Origin: Pseudomonadota bacterium
Lineage (GTDB): Bacteria > Pseudomonadota > Gammaproteobacteria > Burkholderiales > Burkholderiaceae_D
Direction: 5' to 3'
Length of the DNA stretch: 25,769 nt
Assembly: GCA_018241865.1 (NCBI GenBank)
Contig: JAFECY010000131.1
Coordinates: 1 to 25,769 of the forward strand
Below the pieces are notes generated by a model that worked only from the letters and a program-made list of their open reading frames with translations, was not told the origin of the DNA and ran no database searches. This document shows positions 1-10,426 of the stretch, piece after piece (the first letter of the stretch is position 1; every line of letters starts with the position of its first letter). The position numbers and the translations under genes are program-made.

Positions 1-1870
<1,870 letters not shown>

Positions 1871-1923
1871 GGACAAATGAACGACAACGAATCGGACGTG
1901 ATGGTGAGCAAGGGCTTATGGCC

Positions 1924-1929
1924 TACAAT
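1924..1929 (+). promoter_or_regulatory. Possible -10 element for recG
   Basis: TACAAT (5/6 to TATAAT) lies about 38 nt before the recG ATG in the queA-recG divergent spacer. No convincing -35 hexamer sits 16-18 nt upstream, so this is a weak call. Confidence 0.25.
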
Positions 1930-1966
1930 TGCCGAAACCCGACATTTTACGCCCTGCACTCTCTCC

Positions 1967-4054
1967 ATGCCCGCCGCCAAGCGAAAACCTTCGGCATCCG
2001 CCCAACCTTCCAGCAACAGCAAACGCGCGGACAAGCTGGCAAAACTGGGCTTGCGTACGCCGATGGATCTGGCGCTGCACCTGCCGCTGCGCTACGAAGA
2101 CGAAACGCACATTTTATCGATCCGCGAAGCCGGCTTCATGGCCGGCGGCACGCCGCAGGTCGAAGGCGTGGTGAGCGCATGCGAAGTGCAATACCGGCCG
2201 CGCCGGCAACTGGTGGTGACCATCGCCGACGACAGCAGCCAACTGGTGCTGCGCTTCCTAAATTTTTACGGCAGCCAGATCAAGCAACTGGCCGAAGGCA
2301 CGCGGGTGCGGGTGCGCGGCGAACTGCGGCATGGTTTCTTTGGCGCGGAAATGGTGCATCCCTCCTACAAAATCATCAACGCGGGTGCGCCCCTACCGAC
2401 TGCCTTGACGCCGGTGTATCCGGCCGGCGAAGGGCTGTCGCAAACTTTTCTGCGCAAGGCCATCGCCGACGCGATGGATCAGATCGATTGGCGCGATACA
2501 CTGCCCGATCACGTGCGCACCAGCCTCGACTTGATGCCCTTCGAGCCGGCGGTGCGGCTATTGCACAATCCGCCGCCGGATGTCGATGAACATGCGCTGA
2601 TGGAACGCCAGCATCCGGCCTGGATACGCATGAAATTCGATGAATTGCTGGCGCAGCAGTTGTCGCTCAAGCGCGCGCAAGCGGCACGGCGCGCCAAAGG
2701 GGCGATACCTTTGCCGCTGATCGGCTCGCTTTCCACCGCGCTGCTGCATGCTCTGCCCTTCACACTGACGGCAGCACAACAGCGCGTATTGGCAGAAATT
2801 CGTCACGATTTGCGTGCGCCTTATCCGATGCAACGTTTGCTGCAAGGCGATGTCGGCAGCGGCAAAACCGTGGTCGCCGCGCTGGCGGCGGCGCAAGCCA
2901 TCGACAGCGGTTATCAAGCGGCGTTGATGGCACCGACCGAGATTCTGGCTGAGCAGCATTTCCGTAAGATCGCCGCATGGCTCACCCCACTCGGCATCGA
3001 CATTGCTTGGCTGACTGGCAGCTTGAAGAAAAAAGAGAAAACGGATGCACTGAACCGCATCGCTTCCGGCCAAGCGCGGTTGATCGTCGGCACCCACGCA
3101 CTGATTCAGGAAAGCGTGGCCTTCGCGCATCCCGGCTTGGTGATCGTCGATGAGCAGCATCGCTTCGGTGTCGAACAGCGGCTCGCCTTGCGCAACAAAG
3201 GACTGGCGCTGGCGGATAGCGCGACGACCACCGTGCCGCACCAGTTGATGATGTCGGCCACGCCGATTCCGCGCACGTTGGCGATGACGTATTACGCCGA
3301 CCTGGAAGTGTCGGTGATCGATGAACTGCCACCGGGACGCACGCCCATCATCACCCGCTTGATCGATCAAGAACGGCGTGATGAAGTGATCGACCGCATG
3401 CATGCCGCCGCACTCGAAGGCCGACAAACGTACTGGGTCTGCCCGTTGATCGAGGAATCGGAAGCGCTGCAACTGCAAACCGCCACCGATACCCATGCAG
3501 CTTTGTGCGCTGCCCTGCCCGATCTGCACATCGGTCTAGTGCACGGCCGCCTGAAACCGGCGGAAAAAAAAGCGGTGATGGATGACTTCATTCGCGGCGC
3601 GACCCATGTGCTGGTCGCCACCACCGTGATCGAAGTCGGCGTCGATGTGCCAAATGCTTCGCTGATGGTGATCGAACATGCCGAGCGTTTTGGCCTGTCG
3701 CAATTGCACCAGTTGCGCGGCCGGGTCGGGCGCGGCACGGCGGCCAGTGTCTGCCTGCTGTTGTATCAAAGCCCGCTCGGCCAAGTCGCCAAGGAACGCC
3801 TAGCCACCATGCGCGAAACCACCGACGGCTTCACCATCGCTCGGCGCGATCTGGAAATCCGCGGCCCCGGCGAATTCCTCGGCGCACGCCAATCGGGTCA
3901 AGCCATGCTGCGCTTCGCCAATCTGGAAACCGACCAGTGGCTGGTGGAAAAAGCCCGCGATATCGCGCAAGCGCTGCTGCACGACGATCCAGAAACGGTC
4001 GATGCTCACTTGCTGCGCTGGCTGGGCGGACGCGAGGAATACTTGCGGGTTTGA
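1967..4054 (+). CDS. recG: ATP-dependent DNA helicase RecG
   Basis: Monomeric superfamily 2 translocase that remodels stalled replication forks and branch-migrates Holliday junctions. The reading frame is open far upstream (to 1073), but that stretch is antisense to queA. The ATG at 1967 (MPAAKRKPSASAQ) gives 695 aa, close to the 693 aa of E. coli RecG. The N-terminal wedge/OB domain includes LALHLPLRYEDET and VRVRGELR. Helicase motifs seen are Walker A GDVGSGKT (residues 294-301), the RecG-type box DEQH (395-398), MMSATPIPRTLAMT, VIEVGVDVPNASLMVIE and HQLRGRVGRG. The C-terminus ends LRWLGGREEYLRV. It diverges from queA and is followed by a repeat-bearing spacer before oxyR. Confidence 0.97.
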   Translation: MPAAKRKPSASAQPSSNSKRADKLAKLGLRTPMDLALHLPLRYEDETHILSIREAGFMAGGTPQVEGVVSACEVQYRPRRQLVVTIADDSSQLVLRFLNFYGSQIKQLAEGTRVRVRGELRHGFFGAEMVHPSYKIINAGAPLPTALTPVYPAGEGLSQTFLRKAIADAMDQIDWRDTLPDHVRTSLDLMPFEPAVRLLHNPPPDVDEHALMERQHPAWIRMKFDELLAQQLSLKRAQAARRAKGAIPLPLIGSLSTALLHALPFTLTAAQQRVLAEIRHDLRAPYPMQRLLQGDVGSGKTVVAALAAAQAIDSGYQAALMAPTEILAEQHFRKIAAWLTPLGIDIAWLTGSLKKKEKTDALNRIASGQARLIVGTHALIQESVAFAHPGLVIVDEQHRFGVEQRLALRNKGLALADSATTTVPHQLMMSATPIPRTLAMTYYADLEVSVIDELPPGRTPIITRLIDQERRDEVIDRMHAAALEGRQTYWVCPLIEESEALQLQTATDTHAALCAALPDLHIGLVHGRLKPAEKKAVMDDFIRGATHVLVATTVIEVGVDVPNASLMVIEHAERFGLSQLHQLRGRVGRGTAASVCLLLYQSPLGQVAKERLATMRETTDGFTIARRDLEIRGPGEFLGARQSGQAMLRFANLETDQWLVEKARDIAQALLHDDPETVDAHLLRWLGGREEYLRV

Positions 4055-4068
4055 TTGAGAAATGGTTG

Positions 4069-4090
4069 AACCACGGCGGGCACGGCGAAC
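4069..4090 (+). repeat. CACGG-type intergenic repeat unit
   Basis: Just after the recG stop lies a short stretch with the repeated core CACGGCG (ACCACGGCGGGCACGGCGAA). It resembles the degenerate ACCACGGAGGCACGGAG-like repeats that recur between genes in many bacteria, which read as NHGGHGEH when translated. Only one copy is present in the window, so its repeat status rests on recognition and not on a second copy. Confidence 0.4.
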
Positions 4091-4102
4091 ATCCTGGAAG
4101 CT

Positions 4103-4123
4103 CCTTCCCCTTCAAGGGGAAGG
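4103..4123. repeat. Perfect 10-bp palindrome, REP-like or terminator-like
   Basis: CCTTCCCCTT (4103-4112) is the exact reverse complement of AAGGGGAAGG (4114-4123), with one central C. It is followed by a G-rich tail (GGCTGGGATGGGGATGGG) and not by a T-run. That fits a REP-like extragenic palindrome better than an intrinsic terminator, though it could still cap the recG transcript. Confidence 0.5.
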
Positions 4124-4224
4124 CTGGGATGGGGATGGGTTGAGTGAGCGCAAGATTCACCCCGTTTTTACCGAACGTCATCGCCCCTGCGTGCAACAAG
4201 CATTCTGCGTTATCCTCTGCTGAT

Positions 4225-5172
4225 ATGACCCTCACCGAACTCAAATACATCGTCGCCGTTTCGCGCCACAGGCATTTCGGCCATGCCGCCGAAGCCTGCT
4301 TCGTGTCGCAGCCAACGCTGTCGGTCGCCATCAAAAAACTAGAGGATGAGCTAGGCGTAGTGATTTTCGAGCGCGGCGGCAGCGAAATTTCGATGACGCC
4401 GATCGGCGCGCAGATTGTCGCCCAAGCCGAGCGCGTGCTGGAGCAAACCGCCGCCATTCGCGAAATCGCCAGACAAAACAAGGATCCGCTAGCCGGCCCG
4501 TTCCGCCTCGGCGTGATCTACACCATCGGTCCTTACCTGCTGCCGCAACTGGTGAAAGCCATGATCGAGCGCGTGCCGCAAATGCCGCTGATCCTGCAAG
4601 AAAATTACACCACGCGCTTGATCGAATTGCTGCGTCAGGGCGAATTGGATGCCGCAATCATGGCGCTGCCCTTGCCGAGTAACGGCTTGCACATGCAAGC
4701 GCTGTACGACGAACCATTCGTGGTGGCGCTACCGAAAGATCATCCTTGGGCCGGACGTGCCAATGTCAGCGCAGAGGACCTGAAATCGGAAACCATGTTG
4801 CTGCTCGGTGCCGGCCATTGTTTTCGCGATCAAGTGCTGGAAGTGTGTCCAGAAATGGCGCGCTTCTCGACCACCGGCGACGGCATCGCTCGCAGCTTCG
4901 AGGGTTCGTCGCTGGAAACCATCCGTCACATGGTCGCGTCCGGCATCGGCTTGACTGTATTGCCTTCAGCCTCGGTGCCCGACATGCATCCCAAAGATGG
5001 CATGCTGCGCTACCTGCCCTTCGCCGATCCGGTGCCGTCACGTCGCGTCGTCATCGCCTGGCGCAAAAGCTTCACTCGGCAAGCTGCACTGGAAGCGGTG
5101 CGTCAAGGCGTGCTGGCCTGCACACTGCCGGGCGTGAGCATGTTGCCGGATGCCGATGTCACGGAGTCTTGA
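4225..5172 (+). CDS. oxyR: Hydrogen peroxide-sensing LysR-type regulator OxyR
   Basis: LysR-family activator of peroxide defence genes. Starting at the ATG at 4225 ([20 protein letters not shown]) gives 315 aa. The frame stays open back to a GTG at 4144, but that extension lacks homologue-like sequence and runs out of the repeat region. The N-terminal winged HTH includes [20 protein letters not shown]. The redox pair is visible in [12 protein letters not shown]: Cys199 and Cys208, the same numbering as the peroxide-sensing disulfide pair of E. coli OxyR. This makes OxyR a specific call and not just a generic LysR regulator. ubiA starts 2 nt after its stop, so the two are probably co-transcribed. 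A peroxidase gene lies about 5 kb downstream, but there is no direct evidence that OxyR controls it. Confidence 0.94.
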   Translation: MTLTELKYIVAVSRHRHFGHAAEACFVSQPTLSVAIKKLEDELGVVIFERGGSEISMTPIGAQIVAQAERVLEQTAAIREIARQNKDPLAGPFRLGVIYTIGPYLLPQLVKAMIERVPQMPLILQENYTTRLIELLRQGELDAAIMALPLPSNGLHMQALYDEPFVVALPKDHPWAGRANVSAEDLKSETMLLLGAGHCFRDQVLEVCPEMARFSTTGDGIARSFEGSSLETIRHMVASGIGLTVLPSASVPDMHPKDGMLRYLPFADPVPSRRVVIAWRKSFTRQAALEAVRQGVLACTLPGVSMLPDADVTES

Positions 5173-5173
5173 G

Positions 5174-6055
5174 ATGATGCCGACATTCCGGCAACGTCTG
5201 CCGCTGTATCTGAAACTGGTGCGCTTGGACAAGCCGATCGGCATCCTGCTGCTGCTGTGGCCGACGCTGAACGCGCTGTGGTTGGCGTCCGACGGCCACC
5301 CTGACTGGAAGCTCGTCGCCATTTTCACGCTCGGCACCGCATTGATGCGTTCGGCCGGTTGCGCCATCAACGATTACGCCGACCGCGACTTCGATCGCCA
5401 CGTCAAGCGCACCGCCGAACGTCCGCTGACCGCCGGCAAGATCGCCGCATGGGAAGCACTGGCGATTGCCGCCGCACTGGCGCTGTTTTCCTTTCTGCTG
5501 ATTTTGCCGCTGAACGGCTTGACGCAATTGCTGTCGATAGCCGCCGTCATCATTGCTGGCAGCTACCCTTACTTCAAACGTTTCTTCGCCATTCCGCAAG
5601 CCTATCTCGGCATCGCCTTCGGTTTCGGCATCCCGATGGCGTATGCGGCGATACAGGGCACTGTACCGGCAAGCGCTTGGCTATTGCTGATTGCGAATAT
5701 TTTCTGGACGATCGCCTACGACACCGAGTATGCGATGGTGGATCGTGACGATGACATAAAAATTGGCATCCGCACCTCGGCCATCACCTTCGGCCGCTTC
5801 GATGTCGCTGCCGTGATGCTGTGCTATGCACTCAGTCTCGGCATGCTATTCATGATCGGCTGGCAAGCCGGTTTGCGTTGGTGGTTTGTGCTCGGTTTGC
5901 TAGCGGCTGCCGGCTGTGCTTTGTATCATTACGTGCTGATTCGCAAGCGCGACCGCCTGCGCTGCTTTGCCGCCTTCCGCCACAACAACTGGCTGGGCGC
6001 GGCGGTGTTTGCCGGGATAGTGCTGGATTACGCGCTGAATTACGCGCTGCGCTAA
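5174..6055 (+). CDS. ubiA: 4-hydroxybenzoate octaprenyltransferase
   Basis: Integral membrane prenyltransferase that attaches the polyprenyl tail to 4-hydroxybenzoate in ubiquinone synthesis. The chosen ATG at 5174 is preceded by GGAG at 5163-5166 and gives 293 aa (E. coli UbiA is 290). An ATG immediately after (5177) is an equal alternative; the in-frame ATG at 5150 lies inside oxyR and is less likely. The two Asp-rich motifs of the superfamily are present, [15 protein letters not shown] and [13 protein letters not shown], along with [17 protein letters not shown] and a series of hydrophobic helices. It follows oxyR by one base and meets proC tail to tail with no gap. Confidence 0.96.
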   Translation: MMPTFRQRLPLYLKLVRLDKPIGILLLLWPTLNALWLASDGHPDWKLVAIFTLGTALMRSAGCAINDYADRDFDRHVKRTAERPLTAGKIAAWEALAIAAALALFSFLLILPLNGLTQLLSIAAVIIAGSYPYFKRFFAIPQAYLGIAFGFGIPMAYAAIQGTVPASAWLLLIANIFWTIAYDTEYAMVDRDDDIKIGIRTSAITFGRFDVAAVMLCYALSLGMLFMIGWQAGLRWWFVLGLLAAAGCALYHYVLIRKRDRLRCFAAFRHNNWLGAAVFAGIVLDYALNYALR

Positions 6056-6886
6056 TCACTCCTTGCCGGCCTCTTCACCCATCTCCTTGCCGCGCGCCGA
6101 TGCGGCATGCAGCGCTTGCACGATGGCCTGCTTGACGCCGGACGCTTCCATGCTGGTCAGCGCCGCATACGTGGTGCCGCCCTTGGACGTCACCCGTTCG
6201 CGCAACAACGACACCGGCTCGGTGGATTGCGCCGCCAATTGCGATGCGCCGACAAAGGTAGCGATTGCCAGTTGCGTGCCTTGCTCGGCACTCAAGCCCA
6301 TCTGCACCGCCGCTTCCTGCATCGCTTCGATGAAATAAAACACGTAGGCCGGGCCGCTGGCGGACACGGCCGTCACCGGATCAATCAAAGCTTCATCATC
6401 CAGCCACACCGTCGCGCCGACCGCGCGCATGATGGCGTCGGCCGCCGCACGCTGCTGCGACGATACGCCGGGCAAGGCCGCCATGCCGGCGATACCCTTG
6501 CCGATCAAAGCCGGCGTATTCGGCATGACGCGCACAATGGCATCGTGACCGCCAAACCAGCGCGACAAATCGCGCGCGCGAATGCCGGCGGCAACCGACA
6601 GCACCAGTTGCTTATTGATATGCGGCGCCAGTTGCGCTGCGACTTCCTTCATCTGCTGCGGCTTCACTGCCAGCACGATCACATCACTCTGCGCGAGTGC
6701 GGCATCGATTTGCTGCGACGTGGTCACGCCAAATTGTTGCTGCAATTTCTGCAGCGCATCGGTATTCAAGTCGATCACATGAATGTTCGCACCGGCAGTC
6801 AGCTTGCCGGCCAGGCCGCCGATCAAAGCAGAGGCCATGTTGCCGCCGCCGATGAAACTAATTCTTAAATTGTCTTGCATGGTCAT
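6056..6886 (-). CDS. proC: Pyrroline-5-carboxylate reductase
   Basis: Catalyses the last step of proline synthesis, reducing pyrroline-5-carboxylate with NAD(P)H. The 276-aa product begins MTMQDNLRISFIGGGNMASA, a Rossmann dinucleotide-binding glycine motif. It carries the C-terminal P5CR signature around RVTSKGGTTYAALTSME and VKQAIVQALHAASARG. The ATG at 6886 is supported by GAGGGA a few bases upstream; the ATG two codons on (6880) is possible. It lies 24 nt after the yggS stop, so yggS-proC is very likely one operon, an order conserved in many proteobacteria. Its stop codon directly abuts the ubiA stop on the opposite strand. Confidence 0.96.
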   Translation of the reverse strand: MTMQDNLRISFIGGGNMASALIGGLAGKLTAGANIHVIDLNTDALQKLQQQFGVTTSQQIDAALAQSDVIVLAVKPQQMKEVAAQLAPHINKQLVLSVAAGIRARDLSRWFGGHDAIVRVMPNTPALIGKGIAGMAALPGVSSQQRAAADAIMRAVGATVWLDDEALIDPVTAVSASGPAYVFYFIEAMQEAAVQMGLSAEQGTQLAIATFVGASQLAAQSTEPVSLLRERVTSKGGTTYAALTSMEASGVKQAIVQALHAASARGKEMGEEAGKE

Positions 6887-6910
6887 TCTTCCCTCAACAC
6901 GGATACTGTT

Positions 6911-7600
6911 CTATGAATCATTGCGCCTGCCAAAAATTGCCGTGCCCACCCGCACTATGGTCGCACCTTCGGCAATCGCCGCTTCGAGATCGCCCGACAT
7001 GCCCATCGACAGTGTATCGAGATCAAAGCCATGCGCGCGCAAATCGTCACACAACTGACGCACTTGCCGGAATGCCGCACGCTGGCGTGCAACATCGTCG
7101 GTCGGCTCCGGTATGGCCATCAAACCGCGCAACTTCAGCTTGGGCAATCCAGCCACTGCTGCTGCCAGCGCCGCGACATCCGCAGGCGCGACCCCGCTTT
7201 TACTGACTTCACCGCTGACATTCACCTGCAAGCAGATATGCAAGGGCGGCATGCCAGCCGGTCTTTGCTCGGACAAGCGCTGCGCAATTTTTTCTCGATC
7301 CACCGCATGCACCCAGGCAAAATGCTCGGCGATCTGGCGCGTTTTGTTGCTCTGGATCGGGCCGATGAAATGCCATGCGATCGACTCGTTTTGCAGCGCC
7401 GCCATCTTATCGAGCGCTTCCTGCAAATAATTTTCCCCGAACGCCCGCTGACCGCCCTGCACTGCCGCGCGCACCGCTTCCGCGTCGAAAGTCTTGGAAA
7501 CTGCCAGCAAACTGATCTCGTGGGGAGGGCGCGACACGGTATGGGCGGCGGCAGCGATTCTCTCCCGCACGGCTTGCAAGTTGTCGGCGATTGTGGACAT
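6911..7600 (-). CDS. yggS: PLP-binding protein of the YggS/PLPBP family
   Basis: Single-domain alanine-racemase-fold protein involved in pyridoxal phosphate homeostasis; no catalytic activity is established for the family. The ATG at 7600 (MSTIADNLQAVRERI) gives 229 aa and places the PLP lysine of LLAVSKT at residue 36, as in E. coli YggS. A TTG two codons upstream (7606) is the alternative start. Other family motifs are AFGENYLQEALDK, WHFIGPIQSNK, LQVNVSGEVSKSG, LRGLMAIPEP and LSMGMSGDLEAAI. It is upstream of proC and diverges from pilT across about 104 nt. Confidence 0.95.
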   Translation of the reverse strand: MSTIADNLQAVRERIAAAAHTVSRPPHEISLLAVSKTFDAEAVRAAVQGGQRAFGENYLQEALDKMAALQNESIAWHFIGPIQSNKTRQIAEHFAWVHAVDREKIAQRLSEQRPAGMPPLHICLQVNVSGEVSKSGVAPADVAALAAAVAGLPKLKLRGLMAIPEPTDDVARQRAAFRQVRQLCDDLRAHGFDLDTLSMGMSGDLEAAIAEGATIVRVGTAIFGRRNDS

Positions 7601-7704
7601 AATCAAAATTACCTTAATTCAATTCCGTGCAAGTACACTTCACACTTTCCTGAATAACAAGCTGCCGCTTGCCACTTCTTTCACCAACCGGCTAGGGATT
7701 ATAA

Positions 7705-8748
7705 ATGGACATTTCCGAACTGCTCGCCTTCTCCGTCAAGAACAACGCTTCCGACTTGCACCTCTCGTCCGGTCTGCCGCCGATGATTCGCGTGCACGGC
7801 GACGTGCGCCGCATCAACCTGCCGCCGCTGGAGCACAAAGACGTGCACGGCATGGTGTATGACATCATGAACGACGGTCAACGCAAGGTGTATGAAGAAA
7901 ATCTGGAGATCGACTTTTCTTTCTCGATCCCCGGCCTGGCGCGCTTCCGTGTCAACGCCTTCAACCAAGATCGCGGTGCCGGCGCGGTGCTGCGTACCAT
8001 TCCTTCCAAGATTCTCAGTCTGGAACAACTGAACTGCCCGAAAATTTTCGCCGAACTGGCCTTGAAACCGCGCGGCCTCGTGCTAGTGACCGGCCCGACC
8101 GGCTCCGGCAAATCGACCACGCTGGCCGGCATGGTCAATCACCTGAATGAAAACGAGTACGCCCACATCCTGACCATCGAAGACCCGATCGAATTCGTGC
8201 ACGACTCGAAAAAATGCCTGATTAACCAGCGTGAAGTCGGCCCGCACACTCACTCCTTCAGCAACGCGCTGCGTTCGGCGCTGCGTGAAGACCCGGACGC
8301 GATTCTGGTGGGCGAATTGCGCGATCTCGAAACCATCCGCCTAGCGCTGTCGGCAGCGGAAACCGGCCACTTGGTATTCGGCACGCTGCACACCTCATCA
8401 GCGGCTAAAACTATCGACCGTATCATCGACGTTTTCCCCGGCGAAGAAAAAGAAATGGTGCGCGCGATGTTGTCGGAATCGCTGCAAGCCGTCATTTCGC
8501 AAACCCTGCTGAAAACAAAAGATGGCTCCGGCCGCGTCGCCGCGCACGAAATCATGCTCGGCACCCCGGCGATCCGCAACCTGATCCGCGAAGCCAAGAT
8601 CGCGCAAATGTATTCGGCGATCCAGACCGGCGGCAATATCGGCATGCAGACGCTGGACGGCAACCTGACCGAACTGGTCAAACGCAACGTCATCTCGCCG
8701 GCGACCGCGCGCGCCGCCGCCAAAACGCCGGAAAATTTCCCCGGATAA
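7705..8748 (+). CDS. pilT: Type IV pilus retraction ATPase PilT
   Basis: Hexameric cytoplasmic ATPase that depolymerises type IV pili and powers twitching motility, natural DNA uptake and surface behaviours. The product is 347 aa from the ATG at 7705, with AGGGA seven bases upstream. Sequence features are the N-terminal MDISELLAFSVKNNASDLHL, Walker A GPTGSGKS (130-137), the Asp-box region ILTIEDPIEF, the Walker B region DAILVGELRD (Glu204), the His-box GHLVFGTLHT and the PilT-specific AIRNLIRE motif (289-296) needed for retraction. It is followed after 53 nt by pilU. Confidence 0.97.
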   Translation: MDISELLAFSVKNNASDLHLSSGLPPMIRVHGDVRRINLPPLEHKDVHGMVYDIMNDGQRKVYEENLEIDFSFSIPGLARFRVNAFNQDRGAGAVLRTIPSKILSLEQLNCPKIFAELALKPRGLVLVTGPTGSGKSTTLAGMVNHLNENEYAHILTIEDPIEFVHDSKKCLINQREVGPHTHSFSNALRSALREDPDAILVGELRDLETIRLALSAAETGHLVFGTLHTSSAAKTIDRIIDVFPGEEKEMVRAMLSESLQAVISQTLLKTKDGSGRVAAHEIMLGTPAIRNLIREAKIAQMYSAIQTGGNIGMQTLDGNLTELVKRNVISPATARAAAKTPENFPG

Positions 8749-8801
8749 CGTGCGACAACATGTGACAATCATCCCCCTTGCCAGAACAATAAGGAAGCGC
8801 C

Positions 8802-9938
8802 ATGGAACGCGATCAAGCAACGAGATTTATGTACGACCTGCTGCGTCTGATGGGCAGCAAAAACGGCTCCGACCTGTTCATCACCGCCGATTTTCCGCCA
8901 GCCTTCAAGATCGACGGCAAGATGACACCGGTGTCGAACCAAGCCCTGAGCGCCCAGCACACGATCGAACTGGCGCGCGCCATCATGAGCGATAAACAGG
9001 CGGCTGAATTTGAAGCCACCAAAGAATGTAACTTCGCGATCAGTCCGGGTGGCCTTGGCCGTTACCGTGTCTCGGCCTTCGTGCAACAGGGTCGGGTCGG
9101 CATGGTGCTGCGTACCATCACGACACAGATTCCCAAATTGGAAGATTTGGGCGTGCCGGAAATCCTGAAGGAAGTGGTGATGACCAAGCGCGGCCTGTGC
9201 ATCATGGTGGGCGCGACCGGTTCGGGCAAATCGACCACGCTGGCCGGCATGGTCGGCTATCGCAACGCCAACAGCTACGGCCACATCATCACCATTGAAG
9301 ATCCGGTCGAATACATCCATCCGCATCAGAATTGCATCGTCACGCAACGCGATGTCGGCGTCGATACCGAGGACTGGGGCATCGCCCTGAAGAACACCCT
9401 GCGCCAAGCGCCGGACGTGATCCAGATCGGCGAGATTCGCGACCGCGAAACCATGGACTTCGCCATCGCCTTCGCCGAAACCGGCCACTTGTGTCTGGCC
9501 ACCATGCACGCCAACAGCTCCAACCAAGCGCTCGACCGCATCATCAACTTCTTCCCGGAAGAACGCCGCCAACAATTGTTGATGGATTTGTCGCTCAACT
9601 TGAAGGCGATGATTTCGCAACGCCTGATTCCGCTGAAAGACACCAAGGGGCGCTGCGTTGCGGTCGAAGTGATGCTGAACTCCCCGCTGATTTCCGACCT
9701 GATCTTCAAAGGAGACGTGCATGAGATCAAAGAAATTATGAAGAAATCGCGCGAGCTCGGCATGCAGACCTTCGACCAAGCACTGTTCGATCTGTACGAA
9801 GAAGGCAAAATCTCTTATGAAGACGCGTTGCGTAATGCGGATTCGGTCAACGACCTGCGCCTCACCATCAAGCTGCAGAGCAAGGACGCCAAGGGACGCG
9901 ACCTGTCGAAAGGAACGGAACACCTCGGCATCGTATGA
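8802..9938 (+). CDS. pilU: Type IV pilus accessory retraction ATPase PilU
   Basis: PilT paralogue that assists retraction in a PilT-dependent way. The product is 378 aa from the ATG at 8802, preceded by AAGGAAG. It shares the PilT layout but is clearly a different member: Walker A GATGSGKS (137-144), HIITIEDPVEYIHPHQN, PDVIQIGEIRDRETMDFA, the His-box GHLCLATMHANSSNQALDRI and EERRQQLLMDLSLNLKAMIS. Its C-terminus ends KGTEHLGIV. Its stop codon overlaps the start of the glutathione peroxidase gene by 4 nt, so the three genes pilT-pilU-gpx are likely co-transcribed. Confidence 0.96.
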   Translation: MERDQATRFMYDLLRLMGSKNGSDLFITADFPPAFKIDGKMTPVSNQALSAQHTIELARAIMSDKQAAEFEATKECNFAISPGGLGRYRVSAFVQQGRVGMVLRTITTQIPKLEDLGVPEILKEVVMTKRGLCIMVGATGSGKSTTLAGMVGYRNANSYGHIITIEDPVEYIHPHQNCIVTQRDVGVDTEDWGIALKNTLRQAPDVIQIGEIRDRETMDFAIAFAETGHLCLATMHANSSNQALDRIINFFPEERRQQLLMDLSLNLKAMISQRLIPLKDTKGRCVAVEVMLNSPLISDLIFKGDVHEIKEIMKKSRELGMQTFDQALFDLYEEGKISYEDALRNADSVNDLRLTIKLQSKDAKGRDLSKGTEHLGIV

Positions 9939-10420
9939 GTTCGGTATTCGATTTCGCCGCCACCCGACTCGACGGCTCGGCGGACGATCTGGCGCAATAT
10001 CGCGGCAAGGTGCTGCTGATCGTCAATACTGCCAGCCAATGCGGCTTCACGCCGCAGTACGCCGGCTTGCAGCAACTGCACCAACAATACGGCGCGCGCG
10101 GCTTTGCAGTGCTCGGCTTTCCCTGCAACCAGTTCGGCCGGCAAGAGCCAGCGGATCACACCGAGATCGGCGCTTTCTGCGAAAAAAACTATGGCGTCGA
10201 TTTTCCGATGTTCGCCAAGGTCGATGTCAACGGCACGCACGCCTTGCCGCTGTTTGTTTATCTGAAAGATCAAGCGCGCGGCATCTTACGCACCCGCGCG
10301 ATCAAATGGAATTTCACCAAATTTCTGGTGGACAAAAACGGCAAGGTGCTTCGTCGCTACGGCTCGCGCACGCCGCCGCAAGCATTGATGCGCGATATCG
10401 AAGCTCTGCTGGGACAATAG
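9935..10420 (+). CDS. gpx: Glutathione peroxidase family thiol peroxidase (BtuE-like)
   Basis: Reduces hydrogen peroxide and organic hydroperoxides. The 161-aa product has the cysteine-type GPx active site: peroxidatic Cys36 in NTASQCGFTPQY, Gln66 in GFPCNQFGRQEP, and Trp125-Asn126 in IKWNFTKFLV. Cys82 in AFCEKNYGVDFP sits where the resolving cysteine occurs in thioredoxin-dependent members. The enzyme is therefore more likely thioredoxin-linked than strictly glutathione-linked (inference). No signal peptide is seen, so it should be cytoplasmic. Its ATG overlaps the pilU TGA (ATGA), an unusual coupling of a peroxidase to pilus ATPases. It converges with the lrgB-like gene, with a 6-nt spacer. 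Confidence 0.93.
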   Translation: MSSVFDFAATRLDGSADDLAQYRGKVLLIVNTASQCGFTPQYAGLQQLHQQYGARGFAVLGFPCNQFGRQEPADHTEIGAFCEKNYGVDFPMFAKVDVNGTHALPLFVYLKDQARGILRTRAIKWNFTKFLVDKNGKVLRRYGSRTPPQALMRDIEALLGQ

Positions 10421-10426
10421 TTCACG

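Noticed and set aside
2558..3529. 323-residue minus-strand open frame
   Set aside because: It is a shadow of the helicase domain of recG.
4103..4123. Palindrome as an intrinsic terminator of recG
   Set aside because: There is no T-run on the plus-strand side; the following sequence is G-rich, so a REP-like element is the better reading.
8769..9923. 384-residue minus-strand open frame
   Set aside because: It is the reverse shadow of pilU and has no recognisable domain.
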